This document shows, one piece after another, positions 1 through 7,972 of a DNA stretch of 64,000 nt. The notes below the pieces were generated by a model. The model did no database searches. It was not told the origin of the DNA and saw only the letters and a list, made by a program, of their open reading frames with translations. The stretch covers positions 1 to 64,000 of the forward strand of contig NZ_JAAXYH010000009.1 in NCBI RefSeq assembly GCF_012911865.1. Direction: 5' to 3'. The position numbers and the translations under genes are program-made. Source of the stretch: Shewanella salipaludis. Its GTDB lineage: Bacteria; Pseudomonadota; Gammaproteobacteria; Enterobacterales; Shewanellaceae. Within the stretch, counting starts at the first letter, position 1, and every line of letters starts with the position of its first letter.

Positions 1-46
1 CACCGCCTTAACATGCGGTAACTAAGTTAGAAATGTTAAGTCCAGG

Positions 47-122
47 GTCCCCTTCGTCTAGAGGCCTAGGACACCGCCCTTTCACGGCGGTAACAGGGGT
101 TCGAATCCCCTAGGGGATACCA
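47..122 (+). tRNA. tRNA-Glu (anticodon TTC)
   Basis: Decodes GAA/GAG. A full cloverleaf can be drawn: acceptor arm GTCCCCT, anticodon stem CCGCC/GGCGG (74-78/86-90) around loop CTTTCAC with anticodon TTC at 81-83, T-loop GGTTCGAATCC and an encoded CCA at 120-122. The body is almost identical to E. coli tRNA-Glu as I remember it. The 3' side of the acceptor reads AGGGGATACCA, so the first pair is G-U rather than G-C and the discriminator base is A. The 46 bases upstream hold no second complete tRNA. Confidence 0.95.
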
Positions 123-170
123 CATTTATTCCAGGCTGTCATTTATCGAAATGACTGACTGGCACAAAGA

Positions 171-193
171 AACCACCTCAGGGTGGTTTTTTT
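171..193 (+). terminator. Rho-independent terminator after tRNA-Glu
   Basis: Inverted repeat AACCACC (171-177) and GGTGGTT (182-188) with a 4-base loop, running into a T tract to 193. It lies 49 bases past the tRNA CCA and ends that transcript. Confidence 0.85.
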
Positions 194-650
194 GTGCCTG
201 AATTTTGTCTCTTGGTTCTCCCTGTCGCTGCATGTCGCCAGAGCCTGGCTTTGCCTTCATGTTTCCTGGGATCGCCGGGGCAGGCTTGTCAGCCCGGCCG
301 TGACAACACAGGCGTACCTGGGCTAACCGTTTACTGATGTAGTCGCCCCGTTGACTGGGCATAGACTATCAGTTCAGGCAAGAGGCGGGCAAAGGGTAGG
401 GCAACCGAGACAAGGTAACTGAGGCAGGGTGACTGAGGCAGGGGCAGGGTCATTGGAGCAGGGCAACCGCGACAGGGCAAGGCAGCTGGAGTCACCTAAG
501 GTTGGCTATTGCCATGCCTGATGTGCATCAACAGATTGGGATAGGTCGGCGGGATTAAGCACAGGGCGGCGTTTGCCGCCCTGTCTGATTTGACCTGCGC
601 ATTTGGCTCAGGCGAAGAGTTGCAGTGCATGAGCCAGGGCGAGAGTCAGG
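194..650. other. Intergenic region without a supported gene
   Basis: I see no convincing coding sequence. An open frame of 78 codons on the minus strand (126-362) runs through the tRNA terminator, has no recognisable motif and is probably chance. From about 393 to 490 there are degenerate short direct repeats of the type GACAGGGCAA / GAGGCAGGG. A perfect 10-bp inverted repeat ACAGGGCGGC-GTTT-GCCGCCCTGT sits at 561-584, close to the end of the leftward ABC exporter gene. It has no T tract, so its role as a terminator is uncertain. Confidence 0.5.
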
Positions 651-2480
651 CTAGTCGACCCCGAGGAAGCCGCCAGTCTGATGCGCCCACAGCTGGGCAT
701 AGATGCCGCCTTGGCGGATCAGTTGCTGATGTGTGCCTTGCTCGACAATCTTGCCTTCATCCAGCACTATCAGGCGGTCCATCGCCGCTATGGTCGAGAG
801 TCTATGGGCGATGGCGATCACTGTCTTGCCCTGCATCAGCTGGTACAGGCTCTCCTGAATGGCGGCTTCAACTTCCGAGTCCAGTGCCGAGGTGGCTTCG
901 TCCAGCAAGAGTATGGGGGCATTCTTCAACAATACCCTGGCGATGGCGATGCGTTGTCGCTGACCGCCGGACAATTTGACCCCGCGCTCGCCGACCTGGG
1001 CATCCAGGCCGCGATTGCCATGGGGATCTGTCAGCTCGGCGATAAACCTGTCCGCCTGGGCCTGTTTGATGGCTTCGAGCAGCTGCGTTTCGCTGGCATC
1101 GGGATCGCCGTAGAGGATGTTTTCCCTTATGCTGCGATGCAGCAGGGAGGTATCCTGGGTCACCATGCCTATCTGGGCCCGCAGCGAGTCCTGGGTGACC
1201 GTCTTGATGTCCTGCCCGTCTATGGCAATCTCGCCGCTCTCGAGATCGTGGAAACGCATCAGGAGGTTGACCAGGGTCGACTTGCCTGCGCCGGAGCGGC
1301 CCACCAGGCCGACTTTCTCGCCCGGTTTGATCTCGAGATTCAGGCCTTCGATAACGCCAGATTGTTCCCCGTAGTGAAAGCAGACATGGGAAAAGTCGAT
1401 CTTCCCCTGGCTGACCTGCAAGGCCTTGGCACCGGCAGCGTCCTGGATCTCGGTTGGCCGCGAAAGGGTGTTGATCCCGTCGGCGACCGTGCCTATGTTT
1501 TCGAATAACGCACTGATTTCCCACATGATCCACTGAGACATGCCGTTGAGGCGCAGCGCCAGGCTGATGGCGATGGCGATGGCGCCGACCGTGATGGCAT
1601 TGTCTGTCCACAACAGGATGGATACGGCGGCTATGCTGAACGCCAGCACATAGTTGATGATCTGCACGCTGACGTTGATGCCGGTGACCAGGCGCATCTG
1701 CCGATACACGGTTTGCAGAAAACTTTCCATGCTGGATTGAGCGTAATCGGCTTCCTGCTGGGTGTGGGCGAACAGCTTGACCGTGGCTATGTTGGTGTAG
1801 CTGTCGACGATGCGGCCCGTCATGGTGGAGCGGGCATCGGCCTGCTCGGTGGCGACGGCCTTGAGTCTGGGGACGAAATACCACTGCAGGCCTATGTAGA
1901 CGCAGAGCCAGATTAGCATGGGCAACACCAGGCGTAGATCTGCGCTGGCGATCATCACCAGCATGGAGGTGAAATACACCAGTATGTACACCAACACGTC
2001 CAGCAGTTTCATCACAGTCTCGCGCACCGCCAGCGAGGTTTGCATCACCTTGGTGGCGATACGACCGGCGAAGTCGTTCTGGTAGAAAGAGATGCTCTGC
2101 TTGAGCAGGTATCTATGTGCCAACCAGCGGATGGACATGGGATAGTTACCGAGCAGGCCCTGGTACACGACCAAGGCATGCAGCATCACCAGCCCTGGGA
2201 TCAGCACCAATACCAGGAGTGTCATGCCGAGCAGGGTCGTGCCTTCCTGTTCGAGCAGGGTGGCGGGATCTCTGGTCACCAGCCAGTCGACCAGCTGGCC
2301 CATGAAGCCGAACAGGGACACTTCGAGCATCGCCAGCAAGGCTGTCAGTACCGACATCAGCAGCAGCGGGCGTTCGTAGCCGCGGGTGTAGTGGCGACAA
2401 AACGCATAAATGCCGCGGGGTGGCTGGCTCGGCTCGTCGCCGGGCATAGCGTCGACCCAAGACTCAAATCGTTTAAACAT
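651..2480 (-). CDS. ABC exporter, fused membrane and ATPase domains (MsbA-like architecture)
   Basis: Half-transporter of the type I exporter class, expected to work as a homodimer in the inner membrane. The N-terminal half carries about six hydrophobic segments (roughly residues 45-330). The C-terminal nucleotide-binding domain has Walker A GRSGAGKST (about residue 393), a Q-loop, signature LSGGQRQR (about 503), Walker B ILLLDEATSALD (about 522) and the switch histidine in AIAHRLSTI. The frame is open to an ATG at 2525. I prefer the ATG at 2480 (MFKRFESW, 609 aa), although neither has a strong ribosome site. The substrate cannot be read from sequence. Lipid, peptide or drug export are all possible; calling it msbA itself is not justified. 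Confidence 0.85.
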   Translation of the reverse strand: MFKRFESWVDAMPGDEPSQPPRGIYAFCRHYTRGYERPLLLMSVLTALLAMLEVSLFGFMGQLVDWLVTRDPATLLEQEGTTLLGMTLLVLVLIPGLVMLHALVVYQGLLGNYPMSIRWLAHRYLLKQSISFYQNDFAGRIATKVMQTSLAVRETVMKLLDVLVYILVYFTSMLVMIASADLRLVLPMLIWLCVYIGLQWYFVPRLKAVATEQADARSTMTGRIVDSYTNIATVKLFAHTQQEADYAQSSMESFLQTVYRQMRLVTGINVSVQIINYVLAFSIAAVSILLWTDNAITVGAIAIAISLALRLNGMSQWIMWEISALFENIGTVADGINTLSRPTEIQDAAGAKALQVSQGKIDFSHVCFHYGEQSGVIEGLNLEIKPGEKVGLVGRSGAGKSTLVNLLMRFHDLESGEIAIDGQDIKTVTQDSLRAQIGMVTQDTSLLHRSIRENILYGDPDASETQLLEAIKQAQADRFIAELTDPHGNRGLDAQVGERGVKLSGGQRQRIAIARVLLKNAPILLLDEATSALDSEVEAAIQESLYQLMQGKTVIAIAHRLSTIAAMDRLIVLDEGKIVEQGTHQQLIRQGGIYAQLWAHQTGGFLGVD

Positions 2481-2647
2481 AAAAGGTTTACCATACAGAA
2501 GGAGGACAACTTTGGCACTTAGCATATCGCAAATTGCTCCGGGTCGGGATGATATTTAATTGAGTTCCGTTTTCCGCTAGTGCTGCCGGGCCGCTTTGAG
2601 TAAAGTGAGCCTATCAGGACAGTATCAGTTCCTATGAGGGGTTAACC

Positions 2648-4117
2648 ATGCCATCCAGCTGTACCGCCTTGGATCCCGGCATTTGCCGTGCGGCGCGCCT
2701 GGCCCGTGATGCCAGATTCGACGGCCAATTTTTTGTCGGCGTGCTGAGCACGGGTATCTATTGTCGCCCCATCTGCCCGGCGATTGCGCCCAAAGAAGTC
2801 AATGTGCGCTATTTCGACTCGGCGCTGCGGGCGGCGCAGGCCGGGCTCAGGCCTTGCCTCAGGTGCCGTCCCGACAGTGCCCCGGATTCCTGCGCCTGGA
2901 AGGGCACAAATACCACGCTGGAACGGGCCATAGGCCTGATAGATGCCGGCATACTGATGGGCGAGGATAAGCTCAGCGTCACGGCGCTGGCGGAAAAGTT
3001 GGGGATCAGCAGCCGCTATCTGGGCAAGTTGTTTACCCAGGGATTTGGCACCTCACCCAAGCAATACGCCTTGTACCGCCAGCTGATGTTTGCCAAACAA
3101 TTGCTGCATCAAACCCAGTTGAGCGTGACCCAGGTGGCGTTGGCGGCCGGCTTCAACAGCATAAGACGCTTTAACGAGGCCTTTAAACAAGAACTGCAGC
3201 TGACCCCGACGGCGTTGCGCCGCAGCGGCAAGGCAAGCCGGGATGGCGAGGCACAGGAGGGCAGGGCGACCGGTCTTTGTCTGTATCAGTACTATAGGCC
3301 GCCGCTGGATTGGTCCAGGCAATGGGCCTTCTATCGATTGCGCGCCGTGGCCGGAATGGAATGGCTGGACGATGAGCAACGTTATGGGCGCAGTTTTCGA
3401 CTGGGGAAACTCGAAGGCTTCTTCGAGTTGCTGCATGAGCCGGAGGCGCATAGGTTCAGGGTCAATATTCAACTGGCGGAGGGCAGCGATCTCAGCGGCT
3501 TGCGCGCCTTGGTGAGCCATATACGCCGGCTGCTGGATCTCGATGCCGACATGATGCAGGTGCAGACCAGCCTGACGCCATTGCATGAACTGGGGGTCCC
3601 CCCCCTCCCAGGCTTGAGATTACCCGGGGTCGGTTGCGCCTTCGAGGCCGGCTGCCGGGCCGTGTTGGGGCAGCAGGTGAGTGTGGTGCAGGCGAGCAAA
3701 CTGCTCAATCTCCTGGTGCGGCATTATGGTGAGTCCCGCGAGGTTGCCGGGCGGCGGCTGACGTTTTTTCCTTCCCCGCAGGCCATCAGCCATGCAAGCT
3801 TGGACGAGCTCAAGATGCCGGGGGCACGCAAGGCGGCGCTCAATCAGCTGGCGCAGTTTATCTGCGATAATCCCGGGGCGCCCCCGGATGCCTGGCTCGA
3901 GGTCAAGGGCATAGGCCCCTGGACTGTGGCCTATGCCAAGATGCGCGGCCTGGGGGATCCGAACGTGTTTCTCGGCACGGATCTGGTGGTGAAGAATCGA
4001 TTACTGGCCTTGGCGCCCGGCATCGGCAAGCAGGATTATCCGGGCTTTGCCGGCAAGCTGGCGTCCGCCATTGCCCCCTGGGGCAGTTACCTTACCTTTC
4101 AACTGTGGAACCTTTAA
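2648..4117 (+). CDS. Ada/AlkA-type fusion: methyl-phosphotriester sensor, AraC HTH and 3-methyladenine glycosylase
   Basis: Combines a regulator with a base-excision glycosylase. Residues 1-80 form the Ada zinc domain, with cysteines C39, C43, C70 and C73. In E. coli Ada the matching domain accepts a methyl group from DNA phosphotriesters. Residues about 85-185 are an AraC-type double helix-turn-helix (VTALAEKLGISSRYLGKLF). Residues about 210-300 are the AlkA N-terminal domain, followed by the HhH-GPD fold with hairpin VKGIGPWTVAYAKMRG and catalytic aspartate in VFLGTD. 489 aa, start ATG with GAGGGG upstream. The methyltransferase partner ogt follows 46 bases later, so together they cover the functions of Ada and AlkA. 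It probably autoregulates the pair; this is inference from Ada. Confidence 0.92.
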   Translation: MPSSCTALDPGICRAARLARDARFDGQFFVGVLSTGIYCRPICPAIAPKEVNVRYFDSALRAAQAGLRPCLRCRPDSAPDSCAWKGTNTTLERAIGLIDAGILMGEDKLSVTALAEKLGISSRYLGKLFTQGFGTSPKQYALYRQLMFAKQLLHQTQLSVTQVALAAGFNSIRRFNEAFKQELQLTPTALRRSGKASRDGEAQEGRATGLCLYQYYRPPLDWSRQWAFYRLRAVAGMEWLDDEQRYGRSFRLGKLEGFFELLHEPEAHRFRVNIQLAEGSDLSGLRALVSHIRRLLDLDADMMQVQTSLTPLHELGVPPLPGLRLPGVGCAFEAGCRAVLGQQVSVVQASKLLNLLVRHYGESREVAGRRLTFFPSPQAISHASLDELKMPGARKAALNQLAQFICDNPGAPPDAWLEVKGIGPWTVAYAKMRGLGDPNVFLGTDLVVKNRLLALAPGIGKQDYPGFAGKLASAIAPWGSYLTFQLWNL

Positions 4118-4145
4118 CTGTGGAACCTTTAACTGTGGAACCTTT
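4101..4145 (+). repeat. Three perfect tandem copies of a 15-bp unit at the end of the alkA-like gene
   Basis: AACTGTGGAACCTTT occurs at 4101-4115, 4116-4130 and 4131-4145. The first copy encodes the last residues (QLWNL) and the TAA is formed at its junction with the second. The extra copies are therefore untranslated and lie between the gene and ogt. This looks like slippage duplication. Confidence 0.9.
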
Positions 4146-4163
4146 AACTATCGGAGCTGAACT

Positions 4164-4769
4164 ATGAGCACTAGACCCGGCTGTATTTCTCGCTGTATCT
4201 GGGGCAGCACCTTAGACACCCAGGCCAAACTGCTGGCCCCCGTGGCCGAGTCGTATCTTGACTCGCCAATGGGGCTGCTCAGACTCAGGGCCAACCCTTT
4301 GGGATTGAGCCATCTGAGCCTGGTCGAAGCCCCTCGGGGAGCGAGTTGCGCGGCTCCGGCTGCGATCACGCAGGAGGCAAGCCCTCTGGGTGAGGTTGCG
4401 CCCGGGCAGTTCGAGGCGGCCAAGGCGCATCTGGAGGCCGCCCATGCCCAGCTGCAGGGGTATTTCGCCGGTGAACGTCAGGACTTCAGCCTGACGCTCG
4501 CGCCCAAGGGCACGCTATTTCAGCGCCAGGTGTGGCAGGCATTGCTGGACACAGGTTTCGGCCAGGTATGCAGCTACAGCGACATCGCCGGCAAGATAGC
4601 CCGTCCCAAGGCCGTGCGGGCCGTGGGGGCGGCCAATGGCGCCAATCCCATCGCCATCATAGTGCCTTGTCACAGGATCATAGGCAAGAATGGCAGCCTC
4701 ACAGGCTACGCCTATGGCCTGACCATGAAACAGCAACTGCTGGCGCTGGAATCTGTCGAGCAAGCCTGA
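4164..4769 (+). CDS. ogt: Methylated-DNA--protein-cysteine methyltransferase (Ogt/AGT family)
   Basis: Suicide repair protein that takes the alkyl group from O6-alkylguanine onto its own cysteine. The acceptor motif IIVPCHRIIG contains Cys169. It is preceded by the DNA-binding helix-turn-helix region FGQVCSYSDIAGKIARP and the arginine finger in RAVGAANGANP. Length 201 aa is long for the family because about 30 residues precede the usual beginning (SYLDSPMGLLRL). The upstream ATG at 4164 has a good GGAG site, so I keep it. It lies 46 bases behind the Ada/AlkA fusion, probably co-transcribed as an alkylation-damage unit. Confidence 0.9.
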   Translation: MSTRPGCISRCIWGSTLDTQAKLLAPVAESYLDSPMGLLRLRANPLGLSHLSLVEAPRGASCAAPAAITQEASPLGEVAPGQFEAAKAHLEAAHAQLQGYFAGERQDFSLTLAPKGTLFQRQVWQALLDTGFGQVCSYSDIAGKIARPKAVRAVGAANGANPIAIIVPCHRIIGKNGSLTGYAYGLTMKQQLLALESVEQA

Positions 4770-4825
4770 TGCTTTTACGTTAGAATAGCGGCCTAGACAG
4801 CTATTGATGGGCATCCCTCAGATTT

Positions 4826-6127
4826 ATGACTCAGGCCACCACCGCCGCGGCAAGCTTTGCCGGGCTCGGCATCATGCCGCAACTCTTGTCCCGACTGACC
4901 GAACTCGGTTATCAGACACCGACTCAGGTACAAAGCGCCACCATTCCTGCCGTATTGGCGGGCAGGGATGTGTTGGCCGGCGCCAATACCGGCTCGGGTA
5001 AAACCGCCGCCTTCGCCTTGCCGATTTTGCAGCGCCTGGCCGAGCATGCGCTAAAGCCCCCCCTTAAGCGGGATGCCAAGTCCGGCAACCTGGTGTCCTG
5101 CCTGGTGCTGGTGCCGACCCGTGAGTTGGCGCAGCAGGTGGGTCAGAGCTTTCAATCCTATGCCGAACGGATGGACATTAGGCCCAAAGTGATTTCCGTC
5201 TTCGGTGGCGTGTCGGCCAATAGCCAGATGTTGGCGCTGCGTGGCGGCGCCGATGTGTTGGTGGCGACTCCGGGGCGTTTACTGGATCTCTTGTCCAGCA
5301 ATGCCATCAAGCTCAACAAGGTCGCCTGTCTGGTGCTGGACGAGGCAGATCGCATGCTCAGCCTGGGTTTCACCGAAGAGCTGGCCGAGGTGCTTAAGAG
5401 CCTGCCCAAGCAGAAACAGACTTTGATGTTCTCGGCGACCTTCCCGGAAGAAGTGCGTGAGCTGACCGCCGAGTTGCTCGATGCGCCGGTGGACATTCAG
5501 TTGCAAAGCAGCGCCCAGAGCACAGTGTTGCAGCGGGTGATCACAGTCAATCGTCCCAATAAGACGGCGCTGTTGGCGCAACTCATCAAGGAACACGACT
5601 GGTCCCAGGTGCTGATCTTCGCCAGTGCCAAGAATAGCTGCAATCACCTGGCGCAGAAGTTATCCAAACGCGGGATCAGTGCCGAGGTCTTCCACAGCGA
5701 CAAGGCCCAGGGGGCGCGTACCAGGGTGTTGGACGGCTTCAAACGTGGTGACATCCGGGTGCTTATCGCCACAGATATCGCCGCCCGAGGCATAGACATA
5801 GAAAAACTGCCCGTGGTCGTCAACTTCGATCTGCCCCGCAGCCCGGCCGACTATATGCATAGAATTGGCCGCAGCGGCCGTGCCGGTGAAGTCGGCCTGG
5901 CACTCACCCTGATAGCCCACGATGAGTACCAGCATTTCGGGGTCATAGAGAAGAAGAACAAACTCAAGTTGGTGCGGGAGCAAATTGCCGGCTTCGAAGC
6001 GGATGCCGAGGCACCCGAGGGGGCGCTGGTTGCCGTTAAGCCGCTGGTGCCGCCAGCGGGCATGGGCAAGAAGAAACGCAAGCAATTGCCGCAGGCCAAT
6101 ATTGCGCTATGGGGCAAGAAAGACTAG
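4826..6127 (+). CDS. DEAD-box ATP-dependent RNA helicase (RhlE-like)
   Basis: Superfamily 2 RNA helicase. The Q motif region (GYQTPTQVQSATIPAVLAGRD) comes first, then motif I ANTGSGKT (about residue 55), PTRELAQQ, GGVS, TPGRLLDLL, motif II VLDEADRML (about 170), motif III SAT (about 202), and the second RecA domain with ATDIAARGID and HRIGRSGRAG (about 345). The tail of about 60 residues is charged and ends KKKRKQLPQANIALWGKKD. 433 aa. Likely in RNA structure or ribosome remodelling in the cytoplasm. Assignment to RhlE rather than another paralogue is not certain. It is 56 bases after ogt and 43 before the phosphatase. Confidence 0.9.
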   Translation: MTQATTAAASFAGLGIMPQLLSRLTELGYQTPTQVQSATIPAVLAGRDVLAGANTGSGKTAAFALPILQRLAEHALKPPLKRDAKSGNLVSCLVLVPTRELAQQVGQSFQSYAERMDIRPKVISVFGGVSANSQMLALRGGADVLVATPGRLLDLLSSNAIKLNKVACLVLDEADRMLSLGFTEELAEVLKSLPKQKQTLMFSATFPEEVRELTAELLDAPVDIQLQSSAQSTVLQRVITVNRPNKTALLAQLIKEHDWSQVLIFASAKNSCNHLAQKLSKRGISAEVFHSDKAQGARTRVLDGFKRGDIRVLIATDIAARGIDIEKLPVVVNFDLPRSPADYMHRIGRSGRAGEVGLALTLIAHDEYQHFGVIEKKNKLKLVREQIAGFEADAEAPEGALVAVKPLVPPAGMGKKKRKQLPQANIALWGKKD

Positions 6128-6170
6128 TTCAAGCAAGCGCTTGGTAAGAGTGTGAGATTAGGTAACGACA

Positions 6171-6650
6171 ATGCAGCACCTGTTTTGGTTAGTCGAAGAT
6201 AAGATAGCCGGTCGCAGTGGGCCGGACAAAGATCCCTGGGATCCCGTGGCCTTGAAAGCCGCCGGGATTGGCGCCGTGTTGTCGGTTAACGCCGGCACCG
6301 GCTGTGATGCCGCGGCATTGGCGGCCGCCGGGCTGCGCTACGCCTGTACGCCCCTGACCGACAACATACCGCCGCAACAAGGCGATCTTGCCCTCTGCGT
6401 GGCGCAGCTGCCCAAGGCGCTGGCCTTCATTCGCCAATGTGAGGCAGACGCTTTGCCTCTGCTCATTCACTGCCGTTCGGGCAAGGACAGAACCGGGGTG
6501 GTGATGGCCTATTATCTGATGAGCAACGGCGCCGCGCCTTTGCATGCGGTGAGCCAGGTCAGGAGCATCCGCGACATAGCCTTCAGCGCCGAGGGCTGGG
6601 ATCAGTTCGTCTTCGATCTGCTCTATGCCCTGCAAGAGGCGGCCAACTAG
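6171..6650 (+). CDS. Dual-specificity/tyrosine phosphatase-like protein
   Basis: 159-residue cytoplasmic protein with the cysteine phosphatase P-loop HCRSGKDRTG: nucleophile Cys101 and phosphate-binding Arg107. An aspartate in PLTDNIPP near residue 64 is a candidate general acid. The family hydrolyses phosphoesters on proteins, lipids or RNA caps; the substrate here is unknown. It sits 43 bases after the helicase gene and may share its transcript. A GC-rich hairpin follows. Confidence 0.8.
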   Translation: MQHLFWLVEDKIAGRSGPDKDPWDPVALKAAGIGAVLSVNAGTGCDAAALAAAGLRYACTPLTDNIPPQQGDLALCVAQLPKALAFIRQCEADALPLLIHCRSGKDRTGVVMAYYLMSNGAAPLHAVSQVRSIRDIAFSAEGWDQFVFDLLYALQEAAN

Positions 6651-6680
6651 CGGCACCCTGGCTAGGATCTTGTTACTGTC

Positions 6681-6704
6681 CCAACCCCGTCCCGGCGGGG
6701 TTGG
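6681..6704 (+). terminator. GC-rich hairpin after the phosphatase gene
   Basis: Arms CCAACCCCG (6681-6689) and CGGGGTTGG (6696-6704) form a 9-bp stem with a 6-base loop. It is not followed by a T tract, so it may be a weak or Rho-assisted terminator. Confidence 0.45.
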
Positions 6705-6707
6705 TCG

Positions 6708-6736
6708 TTATCGGCCCGCCCATATGTGGCCGATAA
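6708..6736. promoter_or_regulatory. Perfect 9-bp inverted repeat upstream of cheV
   Basis: TTATCGGCC (6708-6716) and GGCCGATAA (6728-6736) are separated by 11 bases. The right arm contains GCCGATAA, identical to a sigma-28 -10 element, but no -35 lies at the right distance on that strand. It could be an operator or an RNA hairpin; the function is unknown. Confidence 0.4.
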
Positions 6737-6748
6737 CTGCAATATGAC

Positions 6749-6775
6749 TCAAGCATCGCATTAGTGGGTCGATAA
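6749..6775 (+). promoter_or_regulatory. Candidate sigma-28 (FliA) promoter of cheV
   Basis: TCAAG (6749-6753), 14 bases, then GTCGATAA (6768-6775). This matches the flagellar sigma-28 pattern TAAAG/TCAAG-N14-GCCGATAA with one mismatch in the -10 box. It lies 43 bases before the cheV start, consistent with motility-linked expression. Confidence 0.6.
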
Positions 6776-6818
6776 GGGTAAACTGATGCGATTCAATGGC
6801 TAACCCAGGGGAATATAT

Positions 6819-7718
6819 ATGAAAAGTAAGGCGAGCCAGTCTCAGGGGCTGTTGCTGTTCAAGTTATCCCAGACCCAGCTCTTTGCCTTGGGCACCCTGA
6901 AAATCCGCGAGCTGGTGCCTTTTACCCCTCTGAGTCAAATTCCTCAGTCGCATCCCAACATCCTCGGGGCGGCGACCATTCGCGGCACGACTATCCCTGT
7001 GGTCGACATGGCTGCGGCCGTCGGCTATCGCCCGGTGAGCGACGCCGAGCTGGCCAAGAGCTTCATCATCATCACCGACTGCCAGCGTATGGTCATAGGT
7101 TTTCTGGTACGGGCCATAGATAAGATCATCGAATGCAACTGGCGGGACATAGAAGCGCCGTCCAGCAACCTGGGCAAAGAGGCCTTTCTCACCGGGGTGA
7201 CCCGCTTCGAGGATCAACTGGTGCAGCTGCTGGACGTCGAGTTGCTCTTGTCCAAAGTCTTCCCTGACAGTCCTGGTGCCAAGAGAGCGGCGCTGACGGA
7301 TGTGCAGCGGGAACGGCTCAAGCCGCTGAATATCCTGTTGGTCGACGATTCCAAGGTGGCACGCAAACAGCTGGCAGATGCCCTGGATGCCCTCAACATT
7401 CCCTATCGAGTGACCGCCGACGGCAAGGAGGCGCTGACCATAATGGAACAGGCGGCGGCCGATAAGCGGCCGATCGACTTGCTGGTCAGCGACATAGAAA
7501 TGCCCGGGCTGGACGGTTATGAACTGGCATTCGAAGTGAAAGACAACCCCAAACTGGCGGCGGCCTACATCATATTGCATACCTCGCTGTCGAGTGAGAT
7601 CAGCGTCAGCCAGGCACATCAGGTCGGTGCCAATGAGGCGCTGACCAAGTTCGATGCCAACGAGCTGATCCAGGCCATGCTCAGGGGCGCAGACAACGCG
7701 GCCCGGCTCCTTGGCTAA
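6819..7718 (+). CDS. cheV: Chemotaxis coupling/adaptation protein CheV
   Basis: Links chemoreceptors to the CheA kinase and can be phosphorylated by it. Residues about 10-155 form the CheW-like coupling domain (IRGTTIPVVDMAAAVG, FLVRAIDKI). Residues about 172-295 form a response-regulator receiver with phosphoacceptor Asp225 in LLVSDIEMPGLDGYE, acidic pocket LVDDSK, the conserved Thr/Ser in ILHTSLSS and the conserved lysine in ALTKFD. 299 aa, normal for CheV. It stands alone behind a sigma-28-like promoter, as is common for scattered chemotaxis genes. Confidence 0.93.
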   Translation: MKSKASQSQGLLLFKLSQTQLFALGTLKIRELVPFTPLSQIPQSHPNILGAATIRGTTIPVVDMAAAVGYRPVSDAELAKSFIIITDCQRMVIGFLVRAIDKIIECNWRDIEAPSSNLGKEAFLTGVTRFEDQLVQLLDVELLLSKVFPDSPGAKRAALTDVQRERLKPLNILLVDDSKVARKQLADALDALNIPYRVTADGKEALTIMEQAAADKRPIDLLVSDIEMPGLDGYELAFEVKDNPKLAAAYIILHTSLSSEISVSQAHQVGANEALTKFDANELIQAMLRGADNAARLLG

Positions 7719-7972
7719 GCTTCTGCGTCAGCCTGGATGAGAGCCGTAACCCGGGTTTGTGGCCGTTTCGGTGTTTTTTTGCCAATTTGACTTAAGATCA
7801 CCGGCTTATTTGGCCACATAGCTGGACAAGTCGCGGCGCTTTCTATACAAAACTTATCTATACAAAAATGAGTAGAGGCAAACGGGCGTCGAGTTGAATG
7901 TCCGTGAGTCATCCTAGACAGATAATAACTACAGGTCCCGTCACTAAAGGTGCCGCAATTGAAGGTCAAGTC

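Noticed and set aside
1..46. Sequence before tRNA-Glu containing CACCGCC...GCGGTAAC, like part of a tRNA anticodon arm
   Set aside because: Too short and without acceptor or T arm; it cannot be called a tRNA from this window.
126..362. 78-codon leftward frame next to tRNA-Glu
   Set aside because: Overlaps the tRNA terminator, with unremarkable composition and no motif.
681..1508. Rightward 275-codon frame inside the ABC exporter gene
   Set aside because: Antisense shadow of a gene with all ABC motifs; no family resemblance.
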